The notes below the pieces were generated by a model. That model made no database searches. It was not told where the DNA came from and worked only from the letters and a program-made list of their open reading frames with translations. The position numbers and the translations under genes are program-made. From an uncultured Prevotellaceae bacterium (GTDB taxonomy: Bacteria > Bacteroidota > Bacteroidia > Bacteroidales > Muribaculaceae), in the NCBI GenBank assembly GCA_937904375.1, contig CALDIG010000319.1, positions 1 to 32,153 on the forward strand: a DNA stretch of 32,153 nucleotides, in the 5' to 3' direction. Positions 1-6,787 of this stretch are shown one piece after another (position 1 is the first letter of the stretch; each line of letters begins with the position of its first letter).

Positions 1-1
1 G

Positions 2-730
2 GAGCTATGGGATGATGCTGCAAAGGCTCTGAAACAAGGTACAGAGGTGCAGACGAAACTCTCGGGCCGTGCGTTCGACTACACGTTCTGTCCACAGGAC
101 GACTATTACCTGAAAGCACACCTCTTTGGCGACATCTTCGCTGGCGACCAGCTCACGGCAGCCGACCGCGAGATAGTGACCGTGGCGGCGCTGAGCGGAC
201 TGGGTGGCGTGGCTCCGCAGTTGGCAGCCCACAAGCGTGGAGCCGTGAATATGGGTAACTCGCAAGAGCTGGTTGATGAACTCTGCGCCTGGCTCGACCA
301 TGAGGGTTACACTTTGCGCAGCGATTTCCCGAAGGGCGAGCTCAACACCGGCTATGCCCAGTATTTCATCCACGACAGCTATCTGGCACCCATCCAACCC
401 GCAAATCTCAACGAAGGCGAGAAGACTGTGTTGCCCATCGCCAACGTCACCTTCGAACCCGGCTGCCGCAACAACTGGCACATACACCACGGCATGCACC
501 AGATTCTCATCTGCGTTAGCGGTCGCGGCTGGTATCAGGAATGGGGAAAAGCCCCCGTCGCTCTCACACCTGGCACGGTCATCGACATCCCCGAGGGCGT
601 GAAGCACTGGCACGGCGCACAGAAAGACTCGTGGTTCCAGCACTACACCACCCACGTCAAGACAGGTGGCGAGGAAAGTAACGAATGGCTGGAACCTGTC
701 AGCGACGAGGTGTATGAGCGGTTGAAGTGA
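2..730 (+). CDS. Carboxymuconolactone decarboxylase-like/cupin fusion protein, 5' end outside window
   Basis: The frame is open to the left edge of the window, so the gene starts upstream; the GTG at 47 is an internal codon. The N-terminal part seen here (to about residue 95) is a carboxymuconolactone decarboxylase (CMD) domain, with the conserved DREIVTVAALSGLGG and AAHKRGAVNMG segments. The C-terminal part is a single cupin barrel: the first metal motif reads WHIHHGMHQ, so H-x-H plus a Gln in the usual Glu position, and the second motif is PEGVKHWHGA. The CxxC redox pair of AhpD-type CMD proteins is absent. CMD-cupin fusions of this kind are usually annotated as decarboxylases or oxidoreductases without proven substrate. 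The Gln-containing metal site resembles cupin hydroxynitrile lyases, but this is only an analogy. Family assignment is confident; substrate is unknown. Confidence 0.85.
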   Translation, partial: ELWDDAAKALKQGTEVQTKLSGRAFDYTFCPQDDYYLKAHLFGDIFAGDQLTAADREIVTVAALSGLGGVAPQLAAHKRGAVNMGNSQELVDELCAWLDHEGYTLRSDFPKGELNTGYAQYFIHDSYLAPIQPANLNEGEKTVLPIANVTFEPGCRNNWHIHHGMHQILICVSGRGWYQEWGKAPVALTPGTVIDIPEGVKHWHGAQKDSWFQHYTTHVKTGGEESNEWLEPVSDEVYERLK

Positions 731-800
731 TTGGTTCATATTTATTAGTTCATAGTTTTATAATCTCCGAACGACGATAAACGATAATTTTTATGAAACG

Positions 801-848
801 ACAATCCGCCGAAAGGTCACAGATCTTTTTGCGGATTGTTTGTTTTTT
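801..848 (+). terminator. Intrinsic terminator after the CMD-cupin gene
   Basis: ACAATCCGC (801-809) pairs perfectly with GCGGATTGT (831-839) and is followed by a T-rich tail (840-848). The loop is long at 21 bases. It lies about 70 bases after the stop codon at 730. Confidence 0.65.
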
Positions 849-904
849 AGGTGGATTATTCACATTTTATTCATTTATAGAACCCACCTTTGAAAACTAT
901 TTGC

Positions 905-912
905 TATCTTTG
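905..912 (+). promoter_or_regulatory. Candidate -7 promoter element of the DUF4491 gene
   Basis: TATCTTTG matches the Bacteroidetes TAnnTTTG -7 element and lies 20 bases before the preferred ATG at 933. A TTTG at 889-892 is too close to be a standard -33 box, so the upstream half is weak. Confidence 0.4.
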
Positions 913-932
913 TGCCAAAGTTTAATGCAAAT

Positions 933-1241
933 ATGTATTTCACAGGAATTATCATCGCCATTATGACCTTTCTCACCATTGGACTGTGGCATCCCATCGT
1001 TATCAAGACAGAATATCACTGGGGCACTCGTCCCTGGGTGCTCTACCTGCTCATTGGTGTCATCTGTTGTGTCACTGCACTTTTCATAGAGAACATCTAC
1101 CTGTCGTGTTTCTTGGGCGTGTTTGGTGCTTCATCACTATGGGGCATCGGCGAGCTGTTCTCGCAAAAGAGACGTGTGGAGAAAGGCTGGTTCCCAATGA
1201 ACCCCAAGCGCAAGCATGAATATCGCTCAAGCAATGAGTGA
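933..1241 (+). CDS. DUF4491 family small membrane protein
   Basis: A 102-aa protein starting at the ATG at 933. The in-frame GTG at 912 is rejected because it overlaps the -7 promoter element. It has three hydrophobic segments (near residues 3-20, 33-52 and 56-75) and ends in a basic tail with RVEKGWFPMNPKRK, which is characteristic of the Bacteroidetes DUF4491 family as I remember it. The function of the family is unknown; it is presumably an inner-membrane protein. It stands alone between a terminator and an AT-rich palindrome. Confidence 0.75.
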   Translation: MYFTGIIIAIMTFLTIGLWHPIVIKTEYHWGTRPWVLYLLIGVICCVTALFIENIYLSCFLGVFGASSLWGIGELFSQKRRVEKGWFPMNPKRKHEYRSSNE

Positions 1242-1256
1242 GCTTATATAAATAAC

Positions 1257-1284
1257 TCAAGTTTATAAAACTTTATAAACTTGA
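1257..1284. repeat. AT-rich perfect palindrome downstream of DUF4491
   Basis: TCAAGTTTATAAA (1257-1269) and its reverse complement (1272-1284) are separated by two bases, giving a 13-bp hairpin. There is no T-tract, so it may be a weak terminator or RNA-end stabiliser for the gene ending at 1241. Confidence 0.5.
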
Positions 1285-1387
1285 TGTTTAGAGGTTAGAG
1301 AAGAAAATTTTGAAAAATTTTCAATATTTCACACTGATTATCCTCTAAAAATGTGATTAAGCGAGACAATCAGAAGCGAGTCTGACA

Positions 1388-1414
1388 TCTGAAATCTGAG
1401 GTCTGAAATCTGAG
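1388..1414. repeat. Short direct repeat in the spacer before carbonic anhydrase
   Basis: TCTGAAATCTGAG occurs at 1388-1400 and 1402-1414 (period 14), with a further degenerate TCTGACATCTG just before. It is simple intergenic repeat with no evident function. The spacer 1242-1488 holds nothing else recognisable. Confidence 0.6.
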
Positions 1415-1488
1415 TTGCTTTCGAGCGAGAGCATTTTATCAAAACATTAAACTTTGAGCAAGTTAACAACTTTCGAAACTTAAATAAT

Positions 1489-2049
1489 ATGATAGACCAG
1501 ATAATTGACTATAACAAGACATTCGTAGAACAGAAATGCTACGAGAAGTATATTACCAGTAAGTACCCCGACAAGAAATTGGCTGTGCTCTCGTGCATGG
1601 ACACCAGACTCACCGAGCTGCTTCCTGCCGCTTTGGGGTTGAAGAACGGCGACGCCAAGATAATAAAGAATGCTGGTGGCCTGGTAATTTCGGCATTTGA
1701 TTCCGCTATGCGTAGTTTGATAGTCGCCATCTATGAGCTGGGCGTGGAGGAGATCATGGTGGTGGCACACTCCAATTGTGGAGCCTGCCACATGAGCTAC
1801 GACCACTTCCACCATGAGATGATTGCTCGTGGCGTGACCGAAGAGACGCTAAGCACCATCCACAAGTGCGGCATCGACCTTCATCACTGGCTCGAAGGAT
1901 TTAAAGACACGCCCCACTCGGTGCACACCACAGTAGAAATCATCAAGACTCATCCGCTCGTTCCTGAAGATGTTGTGGTGCGAGGCTTCATTATCGACTC
2001 CGAGACAGGCGCGTTAGAAGAAATAATGGAGAAGTGTGATGTGGATTAG
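1489..2049 (+). CDS. Beta-class carbonic anhydrase
   Basis: A 186-aa protein of normal length for the compact beta class, interconverting CO2 and bicarbonate in the cytoplasm. The zinc site is complete: SCMDTR gives Cys36, Asp38 and Arg40, and VVAHSNCGAC gives His94 and Cys97. NAGG follows at residues 61-64 as in the family. Asp38 and Arg40 form the conserved dyad next to zinc. No signal peptide is present. The gene is monocistronic in this window. The start is the ATG at 1489, the first methionine after a long AT-rich leader. Confidence 0.95.
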   Translation: MIDQIIDYNKTFVEQKCYEKYITSKYPDKKLAVLSCMDTRLTELLPAALGLKNGDAKIIKNAGGLVISAFDSAMRSLIVAIYELGVEEIMVVAHSNCGACHMSYDHFHHEMIARGVTEETLSTIHKCGIDLHHWLEGFKDTPHSVHTTVEIIKTHPLVPEDVVVRGFIIDSETGALEEIMEKCDVD

Positions 2050-2243
2050 ACTTTTTGTAGCATGATTAAAGAGATGTTATATGTGGGAACAGATGAATTT
2101 ATATCGGAATCGGCTGCATTAAAATCTTGCAACGTGGCTCGCTACGCAGCTTCACCTATAACTCCGCATCAGCTCAATGTAAATCCATAATCGTCTCAAA
2201 TTAATTTACGCCATAACTCACAACGATAAAATATAATATTATT

Positions 2244-3530
2244 ATGAAAGAGATAGAAACATTGGATAACGTGATAGGGGATCTCGACCCAAATAAAAAC
2301 TTTTTGCTGGAAAATGCACGGCTGATGGGCTTCAATCTTGACCATAAGATGGACAAGATGAGTGAACACAAAATAAGGAAATGTTTGGCAGCAGAGATTC
2401 TGAATAATCCCAGGCAGGTACTGAGCCGGTTGCCCGACGAAGACCTGCAATTGCTGCTTATCCTTAAAGACACAGAACCGGGAATAGGGATGAAAATGCA
2501 CCCCACAAACCAGATGCCTGTTATGGTGATGTTAGGTTTGGCATCTATTGATGATTATGATGAGAAACTGGATATTGTGGGTATAACAGAAGACTTCAAG
2601 GAAGCTGTAAGGTCTTGCATTGAAGAGGTGATGGAGTCTTTTGAAGTGAAATTCAGACTTGTGATAGAGCAGTTTGTCATAGGAGCGCTTAACATCTATG
2701 GTATGCTAACCAAGAGTGAGCTGAAAAATATCTTGAAAAACAGTTTTGAGCTAGAAGATGATGGTAGCGGTCTGTTTGAACAGGTCTTCCCACAGTCCAT
2801 CACGCTGCAGATGCATTATTATAAAGGATACAATGGAAGAGATGACTTTTTCATTTCCCCCTTCGTGCATGACTTTGGTGTCATAATAGATGAAATCGAA
2901 AACCGCAAGGAGGTGAAAACGTTGAAATCGTTTGACATAGATGACATTAAGCAAGCAGGAGAGATGCCTGTGCCTGATATTCCAAACCCCATGAACAACA
3001 AACTAATGGATATGCTGCAAATAAAATTGGGGTTAGATGAGGAAATGGCTTATTTCTGCAAGTTCTTGTTGTGGCAAGAGGCACAAGACATGTGTAATGG
3101 ACCTGCTGAACTAATCCAGATAATACTTGATGAGGTTGAGCACGAAAAGGCTCTTGATAATATAGACGTTTATAATGAAGTGATACAAACTGTGACCGAC
3201 TTCCTCAACCATGCACCGCGATGGAACATGCGTGGACGCTGCCCCATAGACATGATGAAAGACATGCCGCGCATGACATCGGCACCACGCATCTCAATAG
3301 GACCAAACATGCAGCGCTTGGGATACAAAAATGACGATATGCAACGTCTTATCGACAAGGCATGGAGTGAACAGCAAAATCAAGTCAGCGACGATGACTA
3401 TTACGGCTATGATTTTGACAACCTCGACTCCGTCATGCCAATCATAGCACCACCAAAGGTGGGTCGCAACGACCCATGCCCCTGTGGCAGCGGCAAGAAA
3501 TATAAAAACTGTTGTGGCAGAAACAACTGA
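2244..3530 (+). CDS. SEC-C motif (zinc-binding) protein of unknown function
   Basis: A 428-aa cytoplasmic protein. The last 23 residues form a textbook SEC-C zinc module: [18 protein letters not shown], with Cys412, Cys414, Cys423 and Cys424. The SecA C-terminal module of this kind binds zinc and the SecB chaperone or ribosomes, but here it is attached to a mostly helical 400-residue region that I do not recognise. A segment near residue 325 ([12 protein letters not shown]) resembles the linker seen before the module in other SEC-C proteins. Neighbours give no functional hint. The start at 2244 is the first ATG after the non-coding 2050-2243 spacer. Confidence 0.7.
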   Translation: MKEIETLDNVIGDLDPNKNFLLENARLMGFNLDHKMDKMSEHKIRKCLAAEILNNPRQVLSRLPDEDLQLLLILKDTEPGIGMKMHPTNQMPVMVMLGLASIDDYDEKLDIVGITEDFKEAVRSCIEEVMESFEVKFRLVIEQFVIGALNIYGMLTKSELKNILKNSFELEDDGSGLFEQVFPQSITLQMHYYKGYNGRDDFFISPFVHDFGVIIDEIENRKEVKTLKSFDIDDIKQAGEMPVPDIPNPMNNKLMDMLQIKLGLDEEMAYFCKFLLWQEAQDMCNGPAELIQIILDEVEHEKALDNIDVYNEVIQTVTDFLNHAPRWNMRGRCPIDMMKDMPRMTSAPRISIGPNMQRLGYKNDDMQRLIDKAWSEQQNQVSDDDYYGYDFDNLDSVMPIIAPPKVGRNDPCPCGSGKKYKNCCGRNN

Positions 3531-3676
3531 CCTTTGCAGGTTTAGACTTTCGAACAGACGATACGTTGAAGGTAGTCAGAAACCTGACGCATGACACTCT
3601 TTGCTTAGAAATGAAAAAAAATAGCGTTAACATTTCAAATAATCACCACAAAGCAGTTAGAATCAAAAAATAGTTG

Positions 3677-3684
3677 TATATTTG
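3677..3684 (+). promoter_or_regulatory. -7 promoter element in front of RNA element A
   Basis: TATATTTG fits TAnnTTTG. The 19 bases TATATTTGCAGTTGGATTG starting here are identical to those at 27852-27870, so the promoter and the start of the transcript are shared by both copies. The -33 box is poor (TTAG at 3657-3660). Confidence 0.65.
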
Positions 3685-3687
3685 CAG

Positions 3688-3958
3688 TTGGATTGTGGAA
3701 ACAATTCAAATACATTTTGGAAAATAGAAGCGACATGCTTATTCTTGCTGATTGAAAACCTGAGAAATTTTCATATTGATATGCAAGGGAAGAGCTTGAC
3801 GGCTTCCACGTTTAGGCGTGGGCTGCACTTATATCCCCTTTTTGCATATCAGGTTTTCTCAGGACCTTCAATCGGCAAAGCGTGGCATAGCAGTCCTCGC
3901 TTTTCGTGTTGTATAACGCCATCTTTGGGATTGCGAGGTGGCAAAAATCTTTCTTGCC
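3688..3958 (+). ncRNA. Candidate structured RNA element, copy A
   Basis: Homologous to the element at 27863-28100. Helices in order: 5' hairpin TTGGATTG (3688-3695) with CAATTCAA (3702-3709); a conserved block AGAAGCG..ATGCTTAT; a long arm of GATTGAA (3750-3756) with TTCAATC (3867-3873), internal loop AA/ACC, CCTGAG (3759-3764) with CTCAGG (3858-3863), then TGATATGCAA (3777-3786) with TTGCATATCA (3842-3851). The arm is capped by CCACG (3806-3810) with CGTGG (3817-3821) and the conserved GGGCTGCA. At the 3' end TGGC (3883-3886) with GCCA (3918-3921) and CCTCGC (3895-3900) with GCGAGG (3933-3938) interleave as a pseudoknot. A last hairpin GGCAA/TTGCC (3940-3958) ends two bases before the next ATG. 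Compensated stem differences between copies support RNA structure. The 3' limit is uncertain; it may be a leader rather than a separate RNA. Confidence 0.7.
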
Positions 3959-3960
3959 CC

Positions 3961-4602
3961 ATGACATTACAAGACATTGTTGACAAGTATGAAGGCGGGC
4001 TAAGAAGCGCAAAGACCAAAGCCCAAATGCCTTGTTTTGGCCAAGGCGCAAAGCCTCGACGCAATTTCTACTACGACATCAAGTATGTGCGTGATTTAGA
4101 GATGAGTGGTGCGAATGACTATGACTTACTATTTGCCTGCGTTTTCAATCGCGAACGACACTTGTGGCTGATGAGCGAAACACTTGCCAAAACTGTAACA
4201 ACCACTCTTCTCAATGGTAACATCCTTGGCGGCATGTATGCTAACTTTGATGAATTGTATGATGCAGTTAGAAATCTTCTCAAAACAATAAAAAGCATTG
4301 GAGATGTAGCATACTACGACGTCTCCTTGCGCATCGGTGCCCTGAAGCGATTTCGGCTCTATCCTACCAACAAGGTGTATTATCATTCCTATCTGCGTGA
4401 AAGTGCCCGCAAACTACTTGGAGTGAGTCGTGTAAGCTCATTCCGAATGGATGTTTCTTATTTCAGATCCATTCTCACTGACATGCCGGCAATCTTCATT
4501 GAAGATTTCCTTTGCAGTATGCACGATGACATTTGCTCACCTTCGTTCACGTTTGGAAAACTACCAGCAAAATTTAATCTAACAGTCAATACTTACTTTT
4601 AA
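3961..4602 (+). CDS. Hypothetical protein, not recognised
   Basis: A 213-aa protein starting at the ATG at 3961, directly after the RNA element. The frame stays open upstream to 3682, but that part runs through the structured RNA and is rejected as coding. No signal peptide or membrane segment is visible. The centre has a helical stretch (FDELYDAVRNLLKTIKSIG) followed by YYDVSLRIGALKRF and KVYYHSYLRESARKLLG; this faintly recalls hypothetical proteins in which a YDxALRIGA segment precedes VYLHAG, but I cannot name a family. The stop at 4600-4602 is two bases from the ATG of the next gene, so the two are probably co-translated from a transcript starting near 3688. Base composition is AT-rich compared with most of the window. 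Confidence 0.6.
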   Translation: MTLQDIVDKYEGGLRSAKTKAQMPCFGQGAKPRRNFYYDIKYVRDLEMSGANDYDLLFACVFNRERHLWLMSETLAKTVTTTLLNGNILGGMYANFDELYDAVRNLLKTIKSIGDVAYYDVSLRIGALKRFRLYPTNKVYYHSYLRESARKLLGVSRVSSFRMDVSYFRSILTDMPAIFIEDFLCSMHDDICSPSFTFGKLPAKFNLTVNTYF

Positions 4603-4604
4603 TA

Positions 4605-6320
4605 ATGAAAGAAAAAATGAAAAAGATAATATTTCTTGCATTGGCGGCTGTAGTGACTCTCGCTGCTAACGCCTACGACTTTATGGTCGACGGATTATGC
4701 TATAATATAATAAGCGAGAATGAAGTTGAAGTGACATATCAGCGAGAAGTTGCTTCTAATGATTATAATTACCCTACATATTATTCTATTGAACAAGACA
4801 TTATAATTCCATCAATTGTTGTTTATAATAATAAGGAGTATTTTGTGAGATGTGTGGGATGGCAAGCTTTTCAGAATTGTAAGAACTTGAGAAGTGTGGT
4901 TATACCAAACTCAGTAACATTAATAGAGGCATATTCTTTTCTAAATTCAGGTTTAAAAAAAGTAACTTTACCATGTAGTGCATATATTGGTAGTGCAGCA
5001 ACAGGAGCATTTAATAGTTGTGATATTACAACAATTGTTTTTACAGGACACGGCGCATTCCAGCAACAATATTATAGTACTTTAGTGCCTAGCCAATTCA
5101 AAAACATAATTGTTGGCAGTGGAGTAACTTCTATAGGAAATGTTGGATTCACTCCTGATTTAGTATATTGCTATGCAGAGACTCCGCCCACTTGCTCATC
5201 TGGCACTTTTGTTAGCTATGACGGAGAGCTACATGTGCCATCAGCATCTGCTGTTGCTTATTTCACGGCTGAATATTGGCAGAATTTCAACAACTTAGTT
5301 AATGACCTCACTGGTAAGGTAACTTTAGACATAACAAGCACAAATTTTATCGTTGGAGAAACGAGAGCGTTAAATGCTACAGTAATTCCTGAGAACATTG
5401 AGGTGTTATGGAGCACTAGCGACCCTAGTGTTGCCATAGTGGATCAGAATGGTGTAGTGACTTCTACTGGAGATGGCGAATGTGATATTTTTGCCTCTCT
5501 TGCATCAAATCTAGCCGTTTATGCTTGGTGCCATATCACAGTATCATATCCTGAAATATCACTCTCGCTTAGTAATGAATCACTATATATGAATTTAGGG
5601 GATGATGAGACTTTAATAGCAACAATCACTCCAGACAATACTGGTCTTACTCCCACCTGGTTATCAACCAACGAGAGTGTTGCCACAGTTGATGCAAATG
5701 GCAAAGTAACTGCTGTTGGTGAAGGTGACTGTGACATCACTGCAACAGTGCTTGATAAAATAGCAACCTGTCATGTGACTGTTAGTGGCAATGTGGTTAT
5801 AAGTCTTGACATTAATGAGAAGATTATTGGTGCTGGGCAGTTGTTGACTATATATCCATCTTGCTCGCCTGACGTGCCAGTAGAATTAGTTGTCACATCA
5901 AGTGACCCAAGCGTGGCGATGGCACGTGTTGTGAACCGCACCAATGCTCCTGCTGTAGGGTTGAAGTCATTCCCCGAGAAGGGCATGGCGCTGGCAATGA
6001 TGGAGGAATTAGCAGTTCCAAGTGAGAGTAAAGATCCTGCCTTGGCAAGCACTAAGGCAATAATGATTGTGGGGGTACAGAATGGCACTGCTACCATCAC
6101 CGTTACTACTGCCGACGGCAAAGCCGTGCCTGCAGTCCTTGAGCTGCGAGTGGTAGATGTTGACGGCGACAAAGTGATAACATCGGGTGACATCACCGCC
6201 CTCTATAACTACCTGCTCAACGGCGACGACACCTATATCGCTACCAGCGACACAGACGGCGACGGATATGTCACCAGTACCGACATCACTGTAATCTATA
6301 ACCTCATCTTGGGTAATTAA
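4605..6320 (+). CDS. Secreted BspA-like LRR / Ig-like (Big2) / dockerin-type protein
   Basis: A 571-aa exported protein. A signal peptide occupies residues 1-23 (cleavage after ANA). Residues about 80-160 hold BspA-type leucine-rich repeats (NCKNLRSVVIPNSVTLI, GLKKVTLP). Two bacterial Ig-like Big2 domains follow at about 237-315 and 320-395, each with the WSTSDPSVAIVDQNG-type core. A third Ig-like region is interrupted by an Ala/Pro-rich insert near 440-480. The last 54 residues are a dockerin-like pair of EF-type loops (DVDGDKVITSGD and DTDGDGYVTSTD). Such proteins are surface-exposed or secreted and take part in adhesion or glycan binding; the ligand is not predictable. It follows the unknown gene by two bases and is closed by the terminator at 6380. 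The first two thirds are more AT-rich than the last third. Confidence 0.85.
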   Translation: MKEKMKKIIFLALAAVVTLAANAYDFMVDGLCYNIISENEVEVTYQREVASNDYNYPTYYSIEQDIIIPSIVVYNNKEYFVRCVGWQAFQNCKNLRSVVIPNSVTLIEAYSFLNSGLKKVTLPCSAYIGSAATGAFNSCDITTIVFTGHGAFQQQYYSTLVPSQFKNIIVGSGVTSIGNVGFTPDLVYCYAETPPTCSSGTFVSYDGELHVPSASAVAYFTAEYWQNFNNLVNDLTGKVTLDITSTNFIVGETRALNATVIPENIEVLWSTSDPSVAIVDQNGVVTSTGDGECDIFASLASNLAVYAWCHITVSYPEISLSLSNESLYMNLGDDETLIATITPDNTGLTPTWLSTNESVATVDANGKVTAVGEGDCDITATVLDKIATCHVTVSGNVVISLDINEKIIGAGQLLTIYPSCSPDVPVELVVTSSDPSVAMARVVNRTNAPAVGLKSFPEKGMALAMMEELAVPSESKDPALASTKAIMIVGVQNGTATITVTTADGKAVPAVLELRVVDVDGDKVITSGDITALYNYLLNGDDTYIATSDTDGDGYVTSTDITVIYNLILGN

Positions 6321-6379
6321 GGCAATACAAACCACTAATTCACACTAATTTCCACTAAAAAAGGATATTCCTATAATTT

Positions 6380-6411
6380 GCCACTTGGAGATATTTCCAA
6401 GTGGCTTTTTT
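6380..6411 (+). terminator. Strong intrinsic terminator after the BspA-like gene
   Basis: GCCACTTGGA (6380-6389) pairs perfectly with TCCAAGTGGC (6396-6405) over a six-base loop and is followed by six T. Confidence 0.9.
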
Positions 6412-6577
6412 AATGTCGTTTTCCAAACGTCTAAACAAGCCTGCTCACACAGGATAAGATATTTTATCCCCGAGCTTGCGAGGCTTTTCGACATCGATAG
6501 ATGAAGCTTTTCGAGAGAACAAATGGAGTATAGGCATTAGTGACAATCCGTGAAATTCGTAGTTTGTCTCAAATTTC
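6412..6577. other. Non-coding spacer without recognised feature
   Basis: No convincing reading frame. Only a small inverted repeat (GGATAA...TTATCC, near 6453-6470) is seen. With the palindromes and repeat that follow, it completes the gene-free stretch 6321-6787. Confidence 0.5.
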
Positions 6578-6632
6578 GCACTCAACTCAGCTAAAACCCG
6601 ATTTTTTTTGGCATTTTAGCTAAGTTCAGCGC
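6578..6632. repeat. Long imperfect palindrome 1 upstream of the ATPase gene
   Basis: The arm 6578-6596 (ending AACTCAGCTAAAA) and the arm 6614-6632 (starting TTTTAGCTAAGTT) pair at 16 of 19 positions around a T-rich loop. It is related in sequence to the palindrome at 6679-6744. Confidence 0.75.
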
Positions 6633-6635
6633 AAT

Positions 6636-6670
6636 AATGAACTAAAACAGAACCGTCCCCAATTAGTTCA
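6636..6670. repeat. 35-bp direct repeat, left copy (REP-like hairpin)
   Basis: Identical over 35 bases to 8204-8238. TGAACTAA and TTAGTTCA form an 8-bp stem around a loop containing ACAGAACCGTCCCC. The core is reminiscent of REP-type repeats linked to Y1 (RayT/TnpA-REP) transposases; that link is from memory and no transposase lies in this window. Confidence 0.85.
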
Positions 6671-6678
6671 TTTTTTAG

Positions 6679-6744
6679 AAAATGCGTCCAACTCAGCTAA
6701 AATGTGATTTTTTTGGGTGTTTTAGCTGAGTTTGACGCATTTTT
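6679..6744. repeat. Long palindrome 2, overlapping the ATPase promoter region
   Basis: Arms 6679-6702 and 6720-6744 pair over about 23 bp with one mismatch (AAAATGCGTC...AACTCAGCTAAAA). It ends three bases before the -7 element at 6747, so it could be an operator; the T-run after it could instead make it a terminator for incoming transcription. Confidence 0.8.
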
Positions 6745-6746
6745 AT

Positions 6747-6754
6747 TATATTTG
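6747..6754 (+). promoter_or_regulatory. -7 element of the ATPase-nuclease gene
   Basis: TATATTTG, 33 bases before the ATG at 6788. The position expected for a -33 box falls inside the right arm of the palindrome (TTTAG at 6721-6725). Confidence 0.6.
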
Positions 6755-6787
6755 CAGTCTCAAAGAACAATCTTAAAATAAGAGAAA

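Noticed and set aside
912..932. GTG start for the DUF4491 protein
   Set aside because: It overlaps the -7 promoter element and adds residues not expected for the family; the ATG at 933 fits.
3688..3958. Retron or reverse-transcriptase associated RNA
   Set aside because: No reverse transcriptase motifs (such as the YxDD core) are found in the neighbouring genes of either copy.
3682..3960. N-terminal extension of the 213-aa gene, open from a TTG at 3682
   Set aside because: It runs through the structured RNA. The corresponding region of copy B differs by indels that are not multiples of three (for example two bases before GAAAAC), while base pairing is kept, so structure and not protein is conserved.
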